Source of the DNA: CAZRCZ01 sp964598765
GTDB taxonomy: Bacteria > Sumerlaeota > Sumerlaeia > MVZB01 > JAJFLK01
Direction: 5' to 3'
Assembly (NCBI GenBank): GCA_964598765.1
Contig: CAZRCZ010000015.1
Location: 1-64,000, forward strand
Length of the DNA: 64,000 bases
The translations under genes were made by a program, and so were the position numbers. Positions 8,226 to 17,375 of the stretch are shown piece by piece (within the stretch, counting starts at the first letter, position 1; every line of letters begins with the position of its first letter). A model generated the notes under the pieces. The model was not told the origin of the DNA, ran no database searches, and saw nothing but the letters and a program-made list of their open reading frames with translations.

Positions 8226-8948
8226 TCAATCCGAGGGCGGCTTGAAGTCGCTCTTGACGTCTTGCGGTCCCATCATTTCCTCGTATTCGTCCTCGGTCAG
8301 GTCGTCATGCTTGAAGTCTATGCAGAACCAACCCAGCACGAAATCCGAAATTTCGGACGGATCGAAGCCGATTCGGAAAGTGAAGCCGAGATGACTAAGG
8401 AGCGGATCGGAGACGCAGACCTCGGCGCCGATGTTTTCCCAATACTGCCACCCTCGGTGATAAATCGGCGACCCCTCGCGCATATCCATGGACCACATGT
8501 CGTAATTCAATTCCTTGGCGGGGCGTTCGCTGTGTTTGCCGATCAAATCGGGCGAGTTCATCCGGTCGTTCCATTTGGTTTCAAGTTTCTTGAAATAATT
8601 CTCACTGCCGGAGTCGTAATGCTGGTCTATCCAGAGCCGCTGATAGGGGCCCAAACCGAGTCGAACCCGCCGCTCCTTGCCCACAAACATCCCGCGTCCG
8701 TCCCATTCCGCAGTCTGCCCGCTGTAGCCCAAGGCTCCGAGATTAAGATACTCGGTGGCTTGAATGTAGGCTCCGAGAGAGGGGGGCACGACGCCAGTTT
8801 TGGCTCCCTCGGTCGTCACGCCGACGCCGAATTGGAATATGTCCCTGAAATCGGCGCAACGATTGGCCAAATACCGCGACTGACAAGCGGTGAGGCTCAA
8901 ACTCGCGATGATCAGTGCGGGAATGAAGGATGCGGTCTTGCGTGACAT
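8226..8948 (-). CDS. lipoprotein of unknown function
   Basis: The 240-residue protein begins with a lipoprotein signal: basic start, hydrophobic stretch and lipobox LTAC with the cysteine at residue 22. The mature part starts with 'RCADFRDIFQFGVGV' and 'GAYIQATEYLNLGALGYSG', Gly- and aromatic-rich segments that look like beta strands of an envelope protein. I do not recognise the family. Two ATGs are 6 nt apart; the one at 8948 is chosen because GGAG lies 8 nt before it, whereas the first ATG is too close. It reads toward the ABC operon but is separated by a hairpin and ~130 bp. Confidence 0.75.
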   Translation of the reverse strand: MSRKTASFIPALIIASLSLTACQSRYLANRCADFRDIFQFGVGVTTEGAKTGVVPPSLGAYIQATEYLNLGALGYSGQTAEWDGRGMFVGKERRVRLGLGPYQRLWIDQHYDSGSENYFKKLETKWNDRMNSPDLIGKHSERPAKELNYDMWSMDMREGSPIYHRGWQYWENIGAEVCVSDPLLSHLGFTFRIGFDPSEISDFVLGWFCIDFKHDDLTEDEYEEMMGPQDVKSDFKPPSD

Positions 8949-9187
8949 GAACATGACTCCTCGTCGCCAAATTAGGGTGATTCGGACACTTTCAACGGGT
9001 CAACTTTTTGCCCTTTCCGCCCCAAACTGTCAAGCGGAAAAAGGGGCCATTTCGCTTTGGCGCATGTTAAAGCGATTCTTGGAAAATGCAGGGACCAATT
9101 CGCAGGGCGCCATCCGTTTGTTTCCCCCTTGAATTTCTCGATTCCGCCCTCTTCCGCCGAACGGAATTATTCGGAAGGTCAATCCCA

Positions 9188-9805
9188 TCAGCTAAATTTC
9201 CGATGAAGCTCGTGGAGTTGACGGAGATGGTCGGTGATTTGGCCGGAGAGGCCGACCATGGCGTGGTAGGTTTCCCTCAACGGATCATCCGGCTTGGATT
9301 GGAGTTCGAGGATTTGGAGACGCCCTTGAAGCGCGGCCAGCGGTTGGCTGAGGTCATGCAAAAGCTTGCGCGTTTCCTTGCACAGCGTCTGAATTTCCAT
9401 CCCGCTCTCCTCCAGCGCCTTGAGTTGCAGGAGCGTTTGATTCAGCCGCAGTTGGTAAATCAAAAATTCTCCCGGCGCGACGGGATCGAAGAGGGAGTTC
9501 AGGCCGGCTTCCGCCAATGTGGATTGACTTTCCGGTGAAAGGGACTCGGAGGTCAAACCGATCAAGGCGAAGCGGTTCTTGGATTCGCAGGCGAGAAGTT
9601 CGCGGATTTGACCTTGCGTTCCGTTTTGCGCGTCGGCGACTTCCATCAACACCCCCACCACCGGATAGCCTTTGAGATAGAATTTCGCTTGATTGAGACT
9701 CTTGGCGCGGAGAACGAGGAACCCCGCCTGCTCCAAAGACGGTTCCCACGGCGGGACGTCCGTGTTTCCCTCTTGCGCCGACAAGTGAACGACGTGGCGG
9801 ATCAT
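9188..9805 (-). CDS. degenerate receiver-like plus histidine-kinase dimerisation-like protein
   Basis: The 205-residue protein has an N-terminal alpha/beta part like a response-regulator receiver, but the strand expected to carry the phospho-acceptor Asp reads VVGVLMEV, with no Asp. The C-terminal third resembles a histidine-kinase dimerisation helix with the box LLHDLSQPLAAL (possible phospho-His in HDLSQPL) and no ATPase domain follows. Its start overlaps the cysteine desulfurase stop by 4 bp. It may be a phosphotransfer or scaffold protein, or a truncated kinase. Assignment rests on pattern only. Confidence 0.6.
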   Translation of the reverse strand: MIRHVVHLSAQEGNTDVPPWEPSLEQAGFLVLRAKSLNQAKFYLKGYPVVGVLMEVADAQNGTQGQIRELLACESKNRFALIGLTSESLSPESQSTLAEAGLNSLFDPVAPGEFLIYQLRLNQTLLQLKALEESGMEIQTLCKETRKLLHDLSQPLAALQGRLQILELQSKPDDPLRETYHAMVGLSGQITDHLRQLHELHRKFS

Positions 9806-10983
9806 GCGCGCCGCTCGCTTTCGGTTGCGTGAACGGACTTAAGCTTGCCGCACAGATCGCTCAACGCATCGGCGGCGGAGCGAACATCTTCCATGCCGTT
9901 GCGCCGTCCGAATGAAATTCGGATTCCCCCTTCGATCCGCCACGGCTCCAACTTCATCGCCCGCAAGACGTGTGACGGTTCGATAACCCCCGACGAGCAG
10001 GCGGCTCCGGCTGAGATGGCGTGTCCGGCCAAGTCCATCCCGACGACCAAATCGTGGCTCTGGATTCCGGCACAGCTGAGATTCAAAACACCGGGAACTT
10101 TTTCGGCGGTTGAACCGTTGATTTGGAACTCCGTTCCGTTGCGCCGGAGGCGATCCAAGAAGGCCTTTTCAACTTCCATCATGCGAAGACGATCCTCCGC
10201 CATGCGCTCAAGGGCGAGGCCGACCGCGCGCGCGAACCCCGTGATCCCCTCCAAATTTTCCGTTCCCGCGCGGCGCTCCTTTTCCTGATGACCGCCGTGA
10301 ATGAGGGAATCGAGTTTGATTCCGTCCTGCACATAGAGAAATCCCACGCCCGCCGGACCGTAAATTTTGTGCGACGAGGCGGAGAGCAAATCGCATCCCA
10401 AATTTTTAGCGCCAATCTCGACGCGCCCCAACGCTTGAACCGCGTCGGTGTGGAAAATCGCTCCGCGCCGATGGGCGACGCGCGCGATCTCTTGAATCGG
10501 CTGGCGAACGCCGGTTTCATTGTTGACCGCCATGACGCAGACCAGCGACGCCCCTTCTTCGCAGGCGCGTTCCACGGCGTCTGAAGAAACGATTCCCTCC
10601 GAATCGGGCGGAACCTCGCGCAGACGGACCCAATCGAATCGTCCGGCCAAATATCGCGCGGCGTTGAGAATGCTGTCGTGCTCGATGGCCGAGACGATCA
10701 GATGAAACGGACGCGCCTGCGAACGCAACGCGATCCCTTTGACGGCGAGATTATTTGCTTCGGAGCCGGAAGCGGTGAAGACGATCTCCGCCGGTAACGC
10801 GCCGATGGCGCGCGCAATCTTTGCGCGAGCCTCGTTCATGATGGCGCGCGCCTTGCGTCCCGGACCGTGGACGCTGGAGGGATTGGCGCACGCCGCGTCG
10901 GCGCTCAAGTCCATGACCGATTCCATCGCGCGGCGGACTTCCGCGTCGAGGGGAGTGGAGGCGCAATGATCCAAGTAGGCCAT
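9802..10983 (-). CDS. cysteine desulfurase (IscS/NifS family)
   Basis: This 393-residue PLP enzyme removes sulfur from cysteine for Fe-S clusters or tRNA thiolation. It shows the N-terminal YLDHCASTP, the PLP-region 'SGSEANNLA', His102 in IEHDSIL, Asp180 in HTDAVQALG, the PLP-lysine in SASSHKIYGP (Lys206) and the sulfur-accepting cysteine in SAGAACSSG (Cys329). The short loop around Cys329 fits the group-II-like or NifS/IscS boundary; the exact type is unresolved. No IscU or MnmA gene is adjacent. The gene is divergent from tgt and translationally coupled to the receiver/DHp-like gene. Confidence 0.93.
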   Translation of the reverse strand: MAYLDHCASTPLDAEVRRAMESVMDLSADAACANPSSVHGPGRKARAIMNEARAKIARAIGALPAEIVFTASGSEANNLAVKGIALRSQARPFHLIVSAIEHDSILNAARYLAGRFDWVRLREVPPDSEGIVSSDAVERACEEGASLVCVMAVNNETGVRQPIQEIARVAHRRGAIFHTDAVQALGRVEIGAKNLGCDLLSASSHKIYGPAGVGFLYVQDGIKLDSLIHGGHQEKERRAGTENLEGITGFARAVGLALERMAEDRLRMMEVEKAFLDRLRRNGTEFQINGSTAEKVPGVLNLSCAGIQSHDLVVGMDLAGHAISAGAACSSGVIEPSHVLRAMKLEPWRIEGGIRISFGRRNGMEDVRSAADALSDLCGKLKSVHATESERRA

Positions 10984-11106
10984 AAATGTCGCTCGGCGAA
11001 ACGCCGGGAAAAAATTGAACCCGGAGTCAGATTATCACGCGGTCGAGGGGAGTTAAAGGGAGAAGCGTGTCAATTCCCCGACGATTCAGTTATGATTCCG
11101 TCCCTC

Positions 11107-12252
11107 ATGTCTTCGGCAGTTTTTCAAATTCAGGAGCGATGTCCGGTCACGCAGGCGCGGACCGGGATATTGACGTTGCCCCACGCGACGGTCCGAACGC
11201 CGGTTTTCATGCCGGTCGGCACGCGCGCAACGGTCAAGGCCATGACTCCCGAAGAAGTCGCCGCCATCGGCTACCGTCTGATTCTGGCCAACACGTTTCA
11301 CCTCGAATTGCGCCCCGGCTCGCGGGTAATCGAAAAATTGGGCGGGCTTCACCCCTTCATGAATTGGCCCTATGCCTTGCTGACCGACAGCGGCGGGTAT
11401 CAGGTTTTCTCCCTCGCGGCGATTCGCAAAATCAACGACGAATTCGTGGAATTTCGCTCTCCCTACGACGGCGCCACGTGCCGACTCACGCCGGAAAGCG
11501 CGATTGAGATTCAGCATCGCCTCGGCGCGGACATCATCATGGCGCTGGACGAATGCATCGAATATGGAGCCGACCGCGCGCGGTCGGAGAAAGCAATGGA
11601 GCGGACGCTGGATTGGTTGGAAAAGTGCAAGCAATGTCATGAGCGACGCGGGGACGAGGAGACGCAGGGAAAAAAAGGGGCGCTTGGATCGTCGCTGTTT
11701 GGGATTGTTCAGGGGGGATTCTTTTCCGATCTCCGCGAGCGAAGTTCGCAACGCACGGCGGAGATTGATCTGCCCGGATACGCCATTGGCGGATTGAGCG
11801 TCGGCGAGCCGGAGCCGCAAATGATGGAGATGCTGGAGGCGTCGCTCGTCCACTTACCGACGGATCGTACCCGCTACGCGATGGGGGTCGGCCTGCCGCT
11901 CAACCTGATTGACATGGTGATGCGCGGGATTGACATGTTCGATTGCGTGATCCCGACCCGCGAGGGACGCAACGGGCGTGCTTACACCTTTCAAGGGGTC
12001 GTCGTTTTGAAGCACGCCGCTAACGCCGAGAATCCGCAACCGTTGGAGGAAGATTGCCCCTGCGACGCGTGCCGACGCTACACCCGCGCCTACCTGCGTC
12101 ACCTTTTCATGAACAACGAAATCCTCGCGTCGCGGTTGACGACGCTCCACAACCTGACGTTTTTCTGGAAACTCATGGAACGCATCCGGGGTTGCATTGC
12201 GGATGGAAAATTGCCCGAGCTTCGCAGGGAACTGGCCGGAAATTTTGAATAA
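11107..12252 (+). CDS. tgt: queuine/archaeosine tRNA-ribosyltransferase (Tgt)
   Basis: Exchanges guanine-34 of GUN-anticodon tRNAs for a queuine precursor. The 381-residue protein has the general-acid Asp in LLTDSGGYQVFSLA (Asp94), the substrate loop 'GGLSVGEP', the nucleophile region GIDMFDCVIPTR (Asp279) and the zinc site C-x-C-x2-C...H (CPCDACRR ... LHNL). Length is normal. Starts at 11092 and 11107 are both possible, as neither has a clear ribosome site; 11107 fits family alignments best. Divergent from the cysteine desulfurase. Confidence 0.94.
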   Translation: MSSAVFQIQERCPVTQARTGILTLPHATVRTPVFMPVGTRATVKAMTPEEVAAIGYRLILANTFHLELRPGSRVIEKLGGLHPFMNWPYALLTDSGGYQVFSLAAIRKINDEFVEFRSPYDGATCRLTPESAIEIQHRLGADIIMALDECIEYGADRARSEKAMERTLDWLEKCKQCHERRGDEETQGKKGALGSSLFGIVQGGFFSDLRERSSQRTAEIDLPGYAIGGLSVGEPEPQMMEMLEASLVHLPTDRTRYAMGVGLPLNLIDMVMRGIDMFDCVIPTREGRNGRAYTFQGVVVLKHAANAENPQPLEEDCPCDACRRYTRAYLRHLFMNNEILASRLTTLHNLTFFWKLMERIRGCIADGKLPELRRELAGNFE

Positions 12253-12434
12253 CCGATGATGATCCAACTCTGCCGGATCGCTTAAATTCCAACGCCTTGG
12301 GGTTTATTCGAACGGCGATATCTGGCGATCTTCGCGATCTCTCGCGGATCCCTGCAAGCTCCTCTCCCTTCCCAAGGGTGGCGGGAACATTCGTGAACCA
12401 CAGCCCTCCGTTGGATTCGGCAACCAAGAAAAAA

Positions 12435-12535
12435 AGATGCAATTTTTTGGCGCAGAGATTGGACGCGCATCAACACGGATGACACGGATTGATTTTTCTC
12501 CGAAATTCCGTGAAATCCGCGCCTCTCCGTGTCCC
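12435..12535. repeat. dispersed ACGGAT-type repeat in the tgt-tyrS gap
   Basis: Repeated ACACGGATGACACGGATT units (12472-12491) face CCGTGAAATCC and CTCCGTGTCCCA (12508-12537), giving a loose inverted structure. Related ACGGAT units occur near 55899 and, within the helicase gene, near 61097. The rest of the 12253-12620 gap shows no convincing gene. Confidence 0.5.
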
Positions 12536-12560
12536 AAAAAAGAAATTATTCTTCAAATTT

Positions 12561-12597
12561 TTCTTGCTCTTGCTCATGCTCTTGCTCTTACTCTTAT
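12561..12597 (+). repeat. hexanucleotide TCTTGC tract before tyrS
   Basis: Imperfect tandem CTTGCT/CTCATG/CTTACT hexamers end 24 bp before the tyrS start. A second tract of the same unit lies at 58137-58177. Expansion would also extend the open frame upstream of tyrS with Leu codons. Confidence 0.6.
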
Positions 12598-12620
12598 CCG
12601 ACTTCGGCTCCCAACTTGGG

Positions 12621-13928
12621 ATGCCTGCAACCGACATGGACCCGAATTCCAGCGCCCTTCCCTCCCCCAAAAGCCATGCCGAAGGGGAAACCCTGAAAAT
12701 CCCCGAATTCATTCGGGAGGAATGGGAGATTTTGACCGCCGGGACGGTGGATGTTTTGCCCCGCGCCGAGTTTTTGGAGCGCGTCATTGAGGCTCGCCAA
12801 AAGGGGAAATCGCTACGAATCAAACTGGGTTGCGATCCTTCTTCTCCCGATCTTCATGTCGGTCACACCATCGTCATCAACAAGCTTCGGCAGTTTCAGC
12901 AATTCGGTCATCAAGTCGTCTTCATCGTCGGCGATTTCACCGCGCGGATCGGCGATCCGACCGGCAAATCGGAAACGCGCAAGGCGCTTTCTCCGGAGGA
13001 AACCCACGCCAACGCCAAGACCTATCTCGATCAAATTTTCAAGATTTTGGATCGAGACAAAACCGAGGTCGTCGGCAACGCGGATTGGTTCGACAAAATG
13101 ACGATGAACGACGCGATCAAGCTTGCGTCGCAATACACGGTGGCGCGGATGCTCGAACGGGACGATTTTTCCAAGCGATACGCCTCCGGACGGCCGATCC
13201 ACATTCACGAATTTCTCTATCCGCTCGTGCAGGGCTACGATTCGATCATGGTCAAGGCGGACATCGAACTGGGGGGGACGGATCAAAAATTCAATCTGCT
13301 GGTCGGCCGCGAGTTGATGCAGGAGGCCGGGATGCGTCCGCAATGCGTGATGACGATGCCGTTGCTGGTGGGTTTGGACGGCGTCCAGAAAATGAGCAAA
13401 TCGCTGGGGAACGCCATTGGAATCACGGAGCCGCCGGACGAAATTTTCGGCAAGGCGATGAGCGTGCCCGACGAATTGATGGAAGATTATTTTTTGCTGG
13501 CGTTGTCCCATCCTCCCGCCGAAGTCCGGCGCATGATGGAGGAAATCAAAGGGGGCAAGGTCCATCCGCGCCAAGCCAAGTCGCAAATGGCGCGGGAACT
13601 CGTGGCGCGTTACCACAATGAGGAAGCCGCCATTAAGGCATCCGCGAATTTCGACCGCGTCTTCCGGGATCGCCAAGCGCCCGGGGATATGGAGTCAGTT
13701 TCCATCGAACTGGAAGGAGCTTCGCTCCGCGTGGCGGAGATGCTCGCGCGGGCGGGACTGGCCGAATCCAACAGTCAGGCCAAAAGGCTGATTCAGCAAG
13801 GAGGCGTCACGATCAACGGCGAGAAAATTGATTCGGACCGTCTGGAATTCGGCGCGGGAGAGTATCAAGCCAAGGTTGGCAAACGGCATTTCCGCAAAAT
13901 TAAATTGACTTCCCCCTCCGGCCATTGA
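12621..13928 (+). CDS. tyrS: tyrosyl-tRNA synthetase
   Basis: Charges tRNA-Tyr. The class I motifs are clear: HVGH (residues 79-82, in PDLHVGHTI) and KMSKS (257-261), with the tyrosine-site segment 'DIELGGTDQKFN' between them. A C-terminal S4-like RNA-binding domain (VAEMLARAGLAESNSQAK...) occupies roughly residues 365-430. The 435-residue length and short HIGH-to-KMSKS distance fit the TyrRS type found widely in bacteria. The ATG at 12621 is preferred; a longer frame to 12489 reads through a Leu-rich repeat tract and is unlikely. ATG 12636 is an alternative. Confidence 0.95.
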   Translation: MPATDMDPNSSALPSPKSHAEGETLKIPEFIREEWEILTAGTVDVLPRAEFLERVIEARQKGKSLRIKLGCDPSSPDLHVGHTIVINKLRQFQQFGHQVVFIVGDFTARIGDPTGKSETRKALSPEETHANAKTYLDQIFKILDRDKTEVVGNADWFDKMTMNDAIKLASQYTVARMLERDDFSKRYASGRPIHIHEFLYPLVQGYDSIMVKADIELGGTDQKFNLLVGRELMQEAGMRPQCVMTMPLLVGLDGVQKMSKSLGNAIGITEPPDEIFGKAMSVPDELMEDYFLLALSHPPAEVRRMMEEIKGGKVHPRQAKSQMARELVARYHNEEAAIKASANFDRVFRDRQAPGDMESVSIELEGASLRVAEMLARAGLAESNSQAKRLIQQGGVTINGEKIDSDRLEFGAGEYQAKVGKRHFRKIKLTSPSGH

Positions 13929-14028
13929 GAGCATCCTTGTTTATGGTTGCGCGCCTAGACTCTCAACAAGGCGTTCCGGCTTCGGTGGCCGAACAAATTC
14001 AGGTGGGCTGAAAGGCCGTCTCAAACGG

Positions 14029-14034
14029 TATATT
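14029..14034 (+). promoter_or_regulatory. candidate -10 box very close to a start codon
   Basis: TATATT lies 4 nt before the ATG at 14039 and there is no Shine-Dalgarno sequence, which would give a leaderless mRNA for the foldase gene. No strong -35 box is visible, so this is tentative. Confidence 0.25.
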
Positions 14035-14038
14035 CCAG

Positions 14039-16084
14039 ATGCATTTACACGATCTCCGATCCCATGGCGTCGTCAAGTTTTTCGCCTACATCGGCTTTGG
14101 GCTGATCATCATTTCCTTCGTCGTTTTTTACGGGTGGAACCCGCAAAAAATGCGGGATGCCGAGCGGGGCGCGACCGCCTATGCCAAGATGCGATCCGAC
14201 GATCCTTTGAGTTTCCTTCCGTGGCGAAAATGGGAGAACATCGGGGGAGGGGAAGTCAAGCTGGGCCGCGACCTCGTCAAGAACGAACGATTGGGACTTC
14301 TCGATCCTCAAATCGTGCAATTCATGCAACGTCAGGGGCGCGGTTTTGATTGGGTGGTGAACGATGAGGATGGCATCCGAAAAGCGGTGGACTTGCGCAT
14401 TCTCCGGCGCGAGGCGCAAAGGCAGGGTCTGCTGGTCACCGATGATGAAACGCTGAAACACATTCGCTCGATCTGGGGGACCGACGCCGAGCGGCTCAAT
14501 CAATATCTTCAAAATCGGGGAATCAGCGAGGAGCAATATCTCCGGGAAATCCGGGACGAAGAAGTCGCTTTCCGCGCGCAAAACGCCGTTGCCAATCAAG
14601 CCCGGGTTTCGCTTTTTGAGCTTTGGCAGGAATATGTCCTCATTAGCGAAAAGATCAAATTGAAGATCGCCTCTTATCCCGCCGCGGAGATGGCCAAGAA
14701 TCTGAAAGTCACCGATGACGAATTGCAGTCCTACCTAACCGAGCATCAGGATGAATACAGGATTCCCACCAAAAGGCGTTACGCTTACGTGAAAATGACG
14801 AGGGAGGAAATCGCCAAGTCGCTGACCCCGACGCCGGAGCAAATTCAATCCTTCTTCGATCAGAATGCCGCCCAATTCACCCGAAAGGATTCGGTGAAAA
14901 TCGAGGACATCTTCGCGCCGGTGAGCGCGGACCAACCGACGACGGCGGCCATGGCGCTCATGGACAAGGTTCAGAAGGAGGCGGTCGGCTCCGCTTCGTG
15001 GAATGATCTGGCCTTGAAAATGGAGAAAGATAATCCGGGTTCGATGATCCTTTACCGGGATAGGGGATGGATTGAGCGGGATGACAAGAACCGCAAAAAT
15101 TTTGGTCCCATCTATCTGGATCGAGCCTTTGCCCTTGCCGACGACGTCGTCAGCACTCCGGTTCAAAGCTTGATGGGGGTTCATGTGATTCGCCCCAAGG
15201 GACATCGGTCCGCAGGTCTCCCGACGCTGGATGAAATCCGACAGCAGGTGGAGGAAAAATTCCGGGAGCAGGAATCGGCGAAACTCCTGCGCGAGAAATT
15301 CCTAAAACTGCGGGAGGAAATCCGCAATTACCCGACGCTCCACGATTTTGCCGTCGGCGTCGGGATGAAGGATGAATTGACGACCACGGTTGCGGTCAGC
15401 TCGCCATTCATCCCGGAAATCGGATCGCTGGCCGAGGTCTCGACCTACGTGCGCAATCTCAAGCCGGGGCAGTTGAGCGAATTGATCCCGCTTCCGAGCA
15501 AGTCTCCGACAATGTTCTGCGCGCTTCAAATCAGTCAGGAGGATCCGAGTTACGTCCCCAAATTGGAGGAAGTCCGAAGCGGAATTGAGACGGCAATCCG
15601 AAAAAAGAAGGGGATTGAGTTGGCGAAATCGGCGGCGGAGGCCGCGTTGGAAAAAGCCAAAGGGAGCGGAGACTTCGACGCCGCGATCTCGGACGCGCCC
15701 GGAAAGAAAATCGAGACAAAACCGTTCACGCGCCTAGATCCGGAAAACATCATCGGGACCGCGTTGGGGGCGCCGTTGGTCGGATTCGAAAAGCAGACTG
15801 CAAAAATTTCACAGGGATCCCTTGGAGTTTCATCCTTTGGCGGCGGGAGAGCCAAAGAGGCACCGGAAGGATACGCCATCTGGAAGGTTCTCAGTTTGGA
15901 ACCTCCTTCCAAGGATGAATTCCGCAAGGAGCGACGAACCTTCGAAAGCGACATGCTCGGCATCACGCAACGGACCGTCGTGGAGGAATGGCTGGCCGAT
16001 CGGCGGCGCGAGGTCGGTTACGAGAAGCTGAGCAACAGCCGTTCGACCCCATCCGCCGGCGCCGAGGCGCCTGACGAGGAATAG
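14039..16084 (+). CDS. SurA/PpiD-like peptidyl-prolyl isomerase, membrane anchored
   Basis: The 681-residue protein has an N-terminal membrane anchor (about residues 14-30, FFAYIGFGLIIISFVVF), then a SurA/PpiD-type chaperone domain ('AVDLRILRREAQRQGLLVTDDE'). A parvulin-like isomerase region follows, with the family's 'GVHVIRPKGHR' strand near residue 385, and then a second periplasmic half with the same topology. It should assist folding of exported proteins at the periplasmic face. It runs tail to tail with the second ABC operon. Catalytic parvulin residues are poorly conserved, so it may be mainly a chaperone. Confidence 0.85.
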   Translation: MHLHDLRSHGVVKFFAYIGFGLIIISFVVFYGWNPQKMRDAERGATAYAKMRSDDPLSFLPWRKWENIGGGEVKLGRDLVKNERLGLLDPQIVQFMQRQGRGFDWVVNDEDGIRKAVDLRILRREAQRQGLLVTDDETLKHIRSIWGTDAERLNQYLQNRGISEEQYLREIRDEEVAFRAQNAVANQARVSLFELWQEYVLISEKIKLKIASYPAAEMAKNLKVTDDELQSYLTEHQDEYRIPTKRRYAYVKMTREEIAKSLTPTPEQIQSFFDQNAAQFTRKDSVKIEDIFAPVSADQPTTAAMALMDKVQKEAVGSASWNDLALKMEKDNPGSMILYRDRGWIERDDKNRKNFGPIYLDRAFALADDVVSTPVQSLMGVHVIRPKGHRSAGLPTLDEIRQQVEEKFREQESAKLLREKFLKLREEIRNYPTLHDFAVGVGMKDELTTTVAVSSPFIPEIGSLAEVSTYVRNLKPGQLSELIPLPSKSPTMFCALQISQEDPSYVPKLEEVRSGIETAIRKKKGIELAKSAAEAALEKAKGSGDFDAAISDAPGKKIETKPFTRLDPENIIGTALGAPLVGFEKQTAKISQGSLGVSSFGGGRAKEAPEGYAIWKVLSLEPPSKDEFRKERRTFESDMLGITQRTVVEEWLADRRREVGYEKLSNSRSTPSAGAEAPDEE

Positions 16085-16097
16085 ATTGGAAGCTTGA

Positions 16098-17375
16098 TTA
16101 TTTCGGACGGGCTAGATTGAAAATGTGGGGCAGATCGGGGTGGGTGCTGGGATAGAATTTGCACTTCTCCTTGTCCCACACCCATTCCCCTCCCCACGGC
16201 TCCTTGAAATCGCCTAGCGAAGCCCCTGAGAAAAGAGTCCTGATGTCATCCGGACAGGCGCCCTCGTGGCTCTTCCTGTAGGCCGTGACGTCGCCGACGA
16301 CCATGGACATATGGCTGACAACCGATTCAGCCGCTTCCAGCTCGCTCGTGCAAAAAAACCGGTTGTCCGTAGGTTCTTTCGCTCCGGGGAGAAAGGTTGT
16401 CGGCACCTGACCCGGCCAAATCACAAATCCCATCAGTCCGGGATTGTCGGAGGCGGGATTGGGCGGAATTCCTTTCCATCCCTTATGCAGAAAGCTTTGC
16501 TCCAACCGATCCAGTTCGTCATCGGATTCGGGAAAGGCGAGTTTGGAGTCCCTGATTTGCTGGAACATTTGGGCGATCCTCGGCCAATCGGGCAATTCCA
16601 CATCCCTGAGCGCCGAGGCCGCGTCCAATTCTTGAATCGTCGGATAGCGTCCGTTCGTCCGCTGAAATTCAATCGCTTTGGCCCGCAGTTCGGCGACGAT
16701 CCAGTCTTTCATGACGCGGCGCAAACTGTTGTATCGCAGTTCCGACAGATCAGTGTTGCCCATGTTAAAGTAACGGACATAGTCGGAAAAGTAATTCTTA
16801 TACGCGGCGATGTAGCGTCCCATCTTCATTTCAAAATAGGCCGTCCAACTGCTGACCCAAGGGGGACAATCGGGAGCCTTGAGCGCGCGCTTCACGTAAA
16901 ACTTGGCGAGTTCAGGCTTGTTCATCGTCCAGAAGGAAAAAAAGGCCGCCTCATAGGGAAGACGGTATTTTCTTGGATTATGGAGCATCCCTTTTTCCAG
17001 AATCGCCAATCCCTCCTTAAACTGCTTCCCGTCCTCGCCGAGCGCCAAGTTTCCGAACGAATAAACGGCGACGAAGTGAGGATCCAGATCGGTGATCACA
17101 TCGAAGTAGGCTCCAAGGTTCGCATTCTGCCTTGCTTGGTTGGCGGTCGCGCCAAAAACCTGAATCACTCTCAGCCATAAGAAATCGGCGGCAAAGTGAT
17201 CGTAGCCGACCGCCGTGCTCCGGACGTATTGGCTGGAGGGAAGGTAGAGCCAATCATGAAACCTCCCTTTTTCTTCCTTGAGTTTTGCGCGTAGGACGGA
17301 TTGAAAAAAAACCCCAAAACCAAAAAAGACAACGAATCCCGCCAAAAAAAGAGCCGAACTTAGGGCGCGTTTCAT
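16098..17375 (-). CDS. TPR-like ABC-operon protein with membrane anchor
   Basis: The 425-residue protein starts with one membrane segment (SALFLAGFVVFFGFGVFF), then 'YLPSSQYVRSTAVGYDHFAADFLWLRVIQVFG'-like sequence (in parts) and helical repeats resembling TPR ('AVYSFGNLALGEDG...LAILEKGMLHNP'). Proteins of this layout often sit beside ABC-2 exporters. The start at 17375 overlaps the permease stop by 4 bp; the ORF extends upstream to 17795 only as permease shadow. Likely an extracytoplasmic accessory protein of that transporter. Substrate unknown. Confidence 0.75.
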   Translation of the reverse strand: MKRALSSALFLAGFVVFFGFGVFFQSVLRAKLKEEKGRFHDWLYLPSSQYVRSTAVGYDHFAADFLWLRVIQVFGATANQARQNANLGAYFDVITDLDPHFVAVYSFGNLALGEDGKQFKEGLAILEKGMLHNPRKYRLPYEAAFFSFWTMNKPELAKFYVKRALKAPDCPPWVSSWTAYFEMKMGRYIAAYKNYFSDYVRYFNMGNTDLSELRYNSLRRVMKDWIVAELRAKAIEFQRTNGRYPTIQELDAASALRDVELPDWPRIAQMFQQIRDSKLAFPESDDELDRLEQSFLHKGWKGIPPNPASDNPGLMGFVIWPGQVPTTFLPGAKEPTDNRFFCTSELEAAESVVSHMSMVVGDVTAYRKSHEGACPDDIRTLFSGASLGDFKEPWGGEWVWDKEKCKFYPSTHPDLPHIFNLARPK

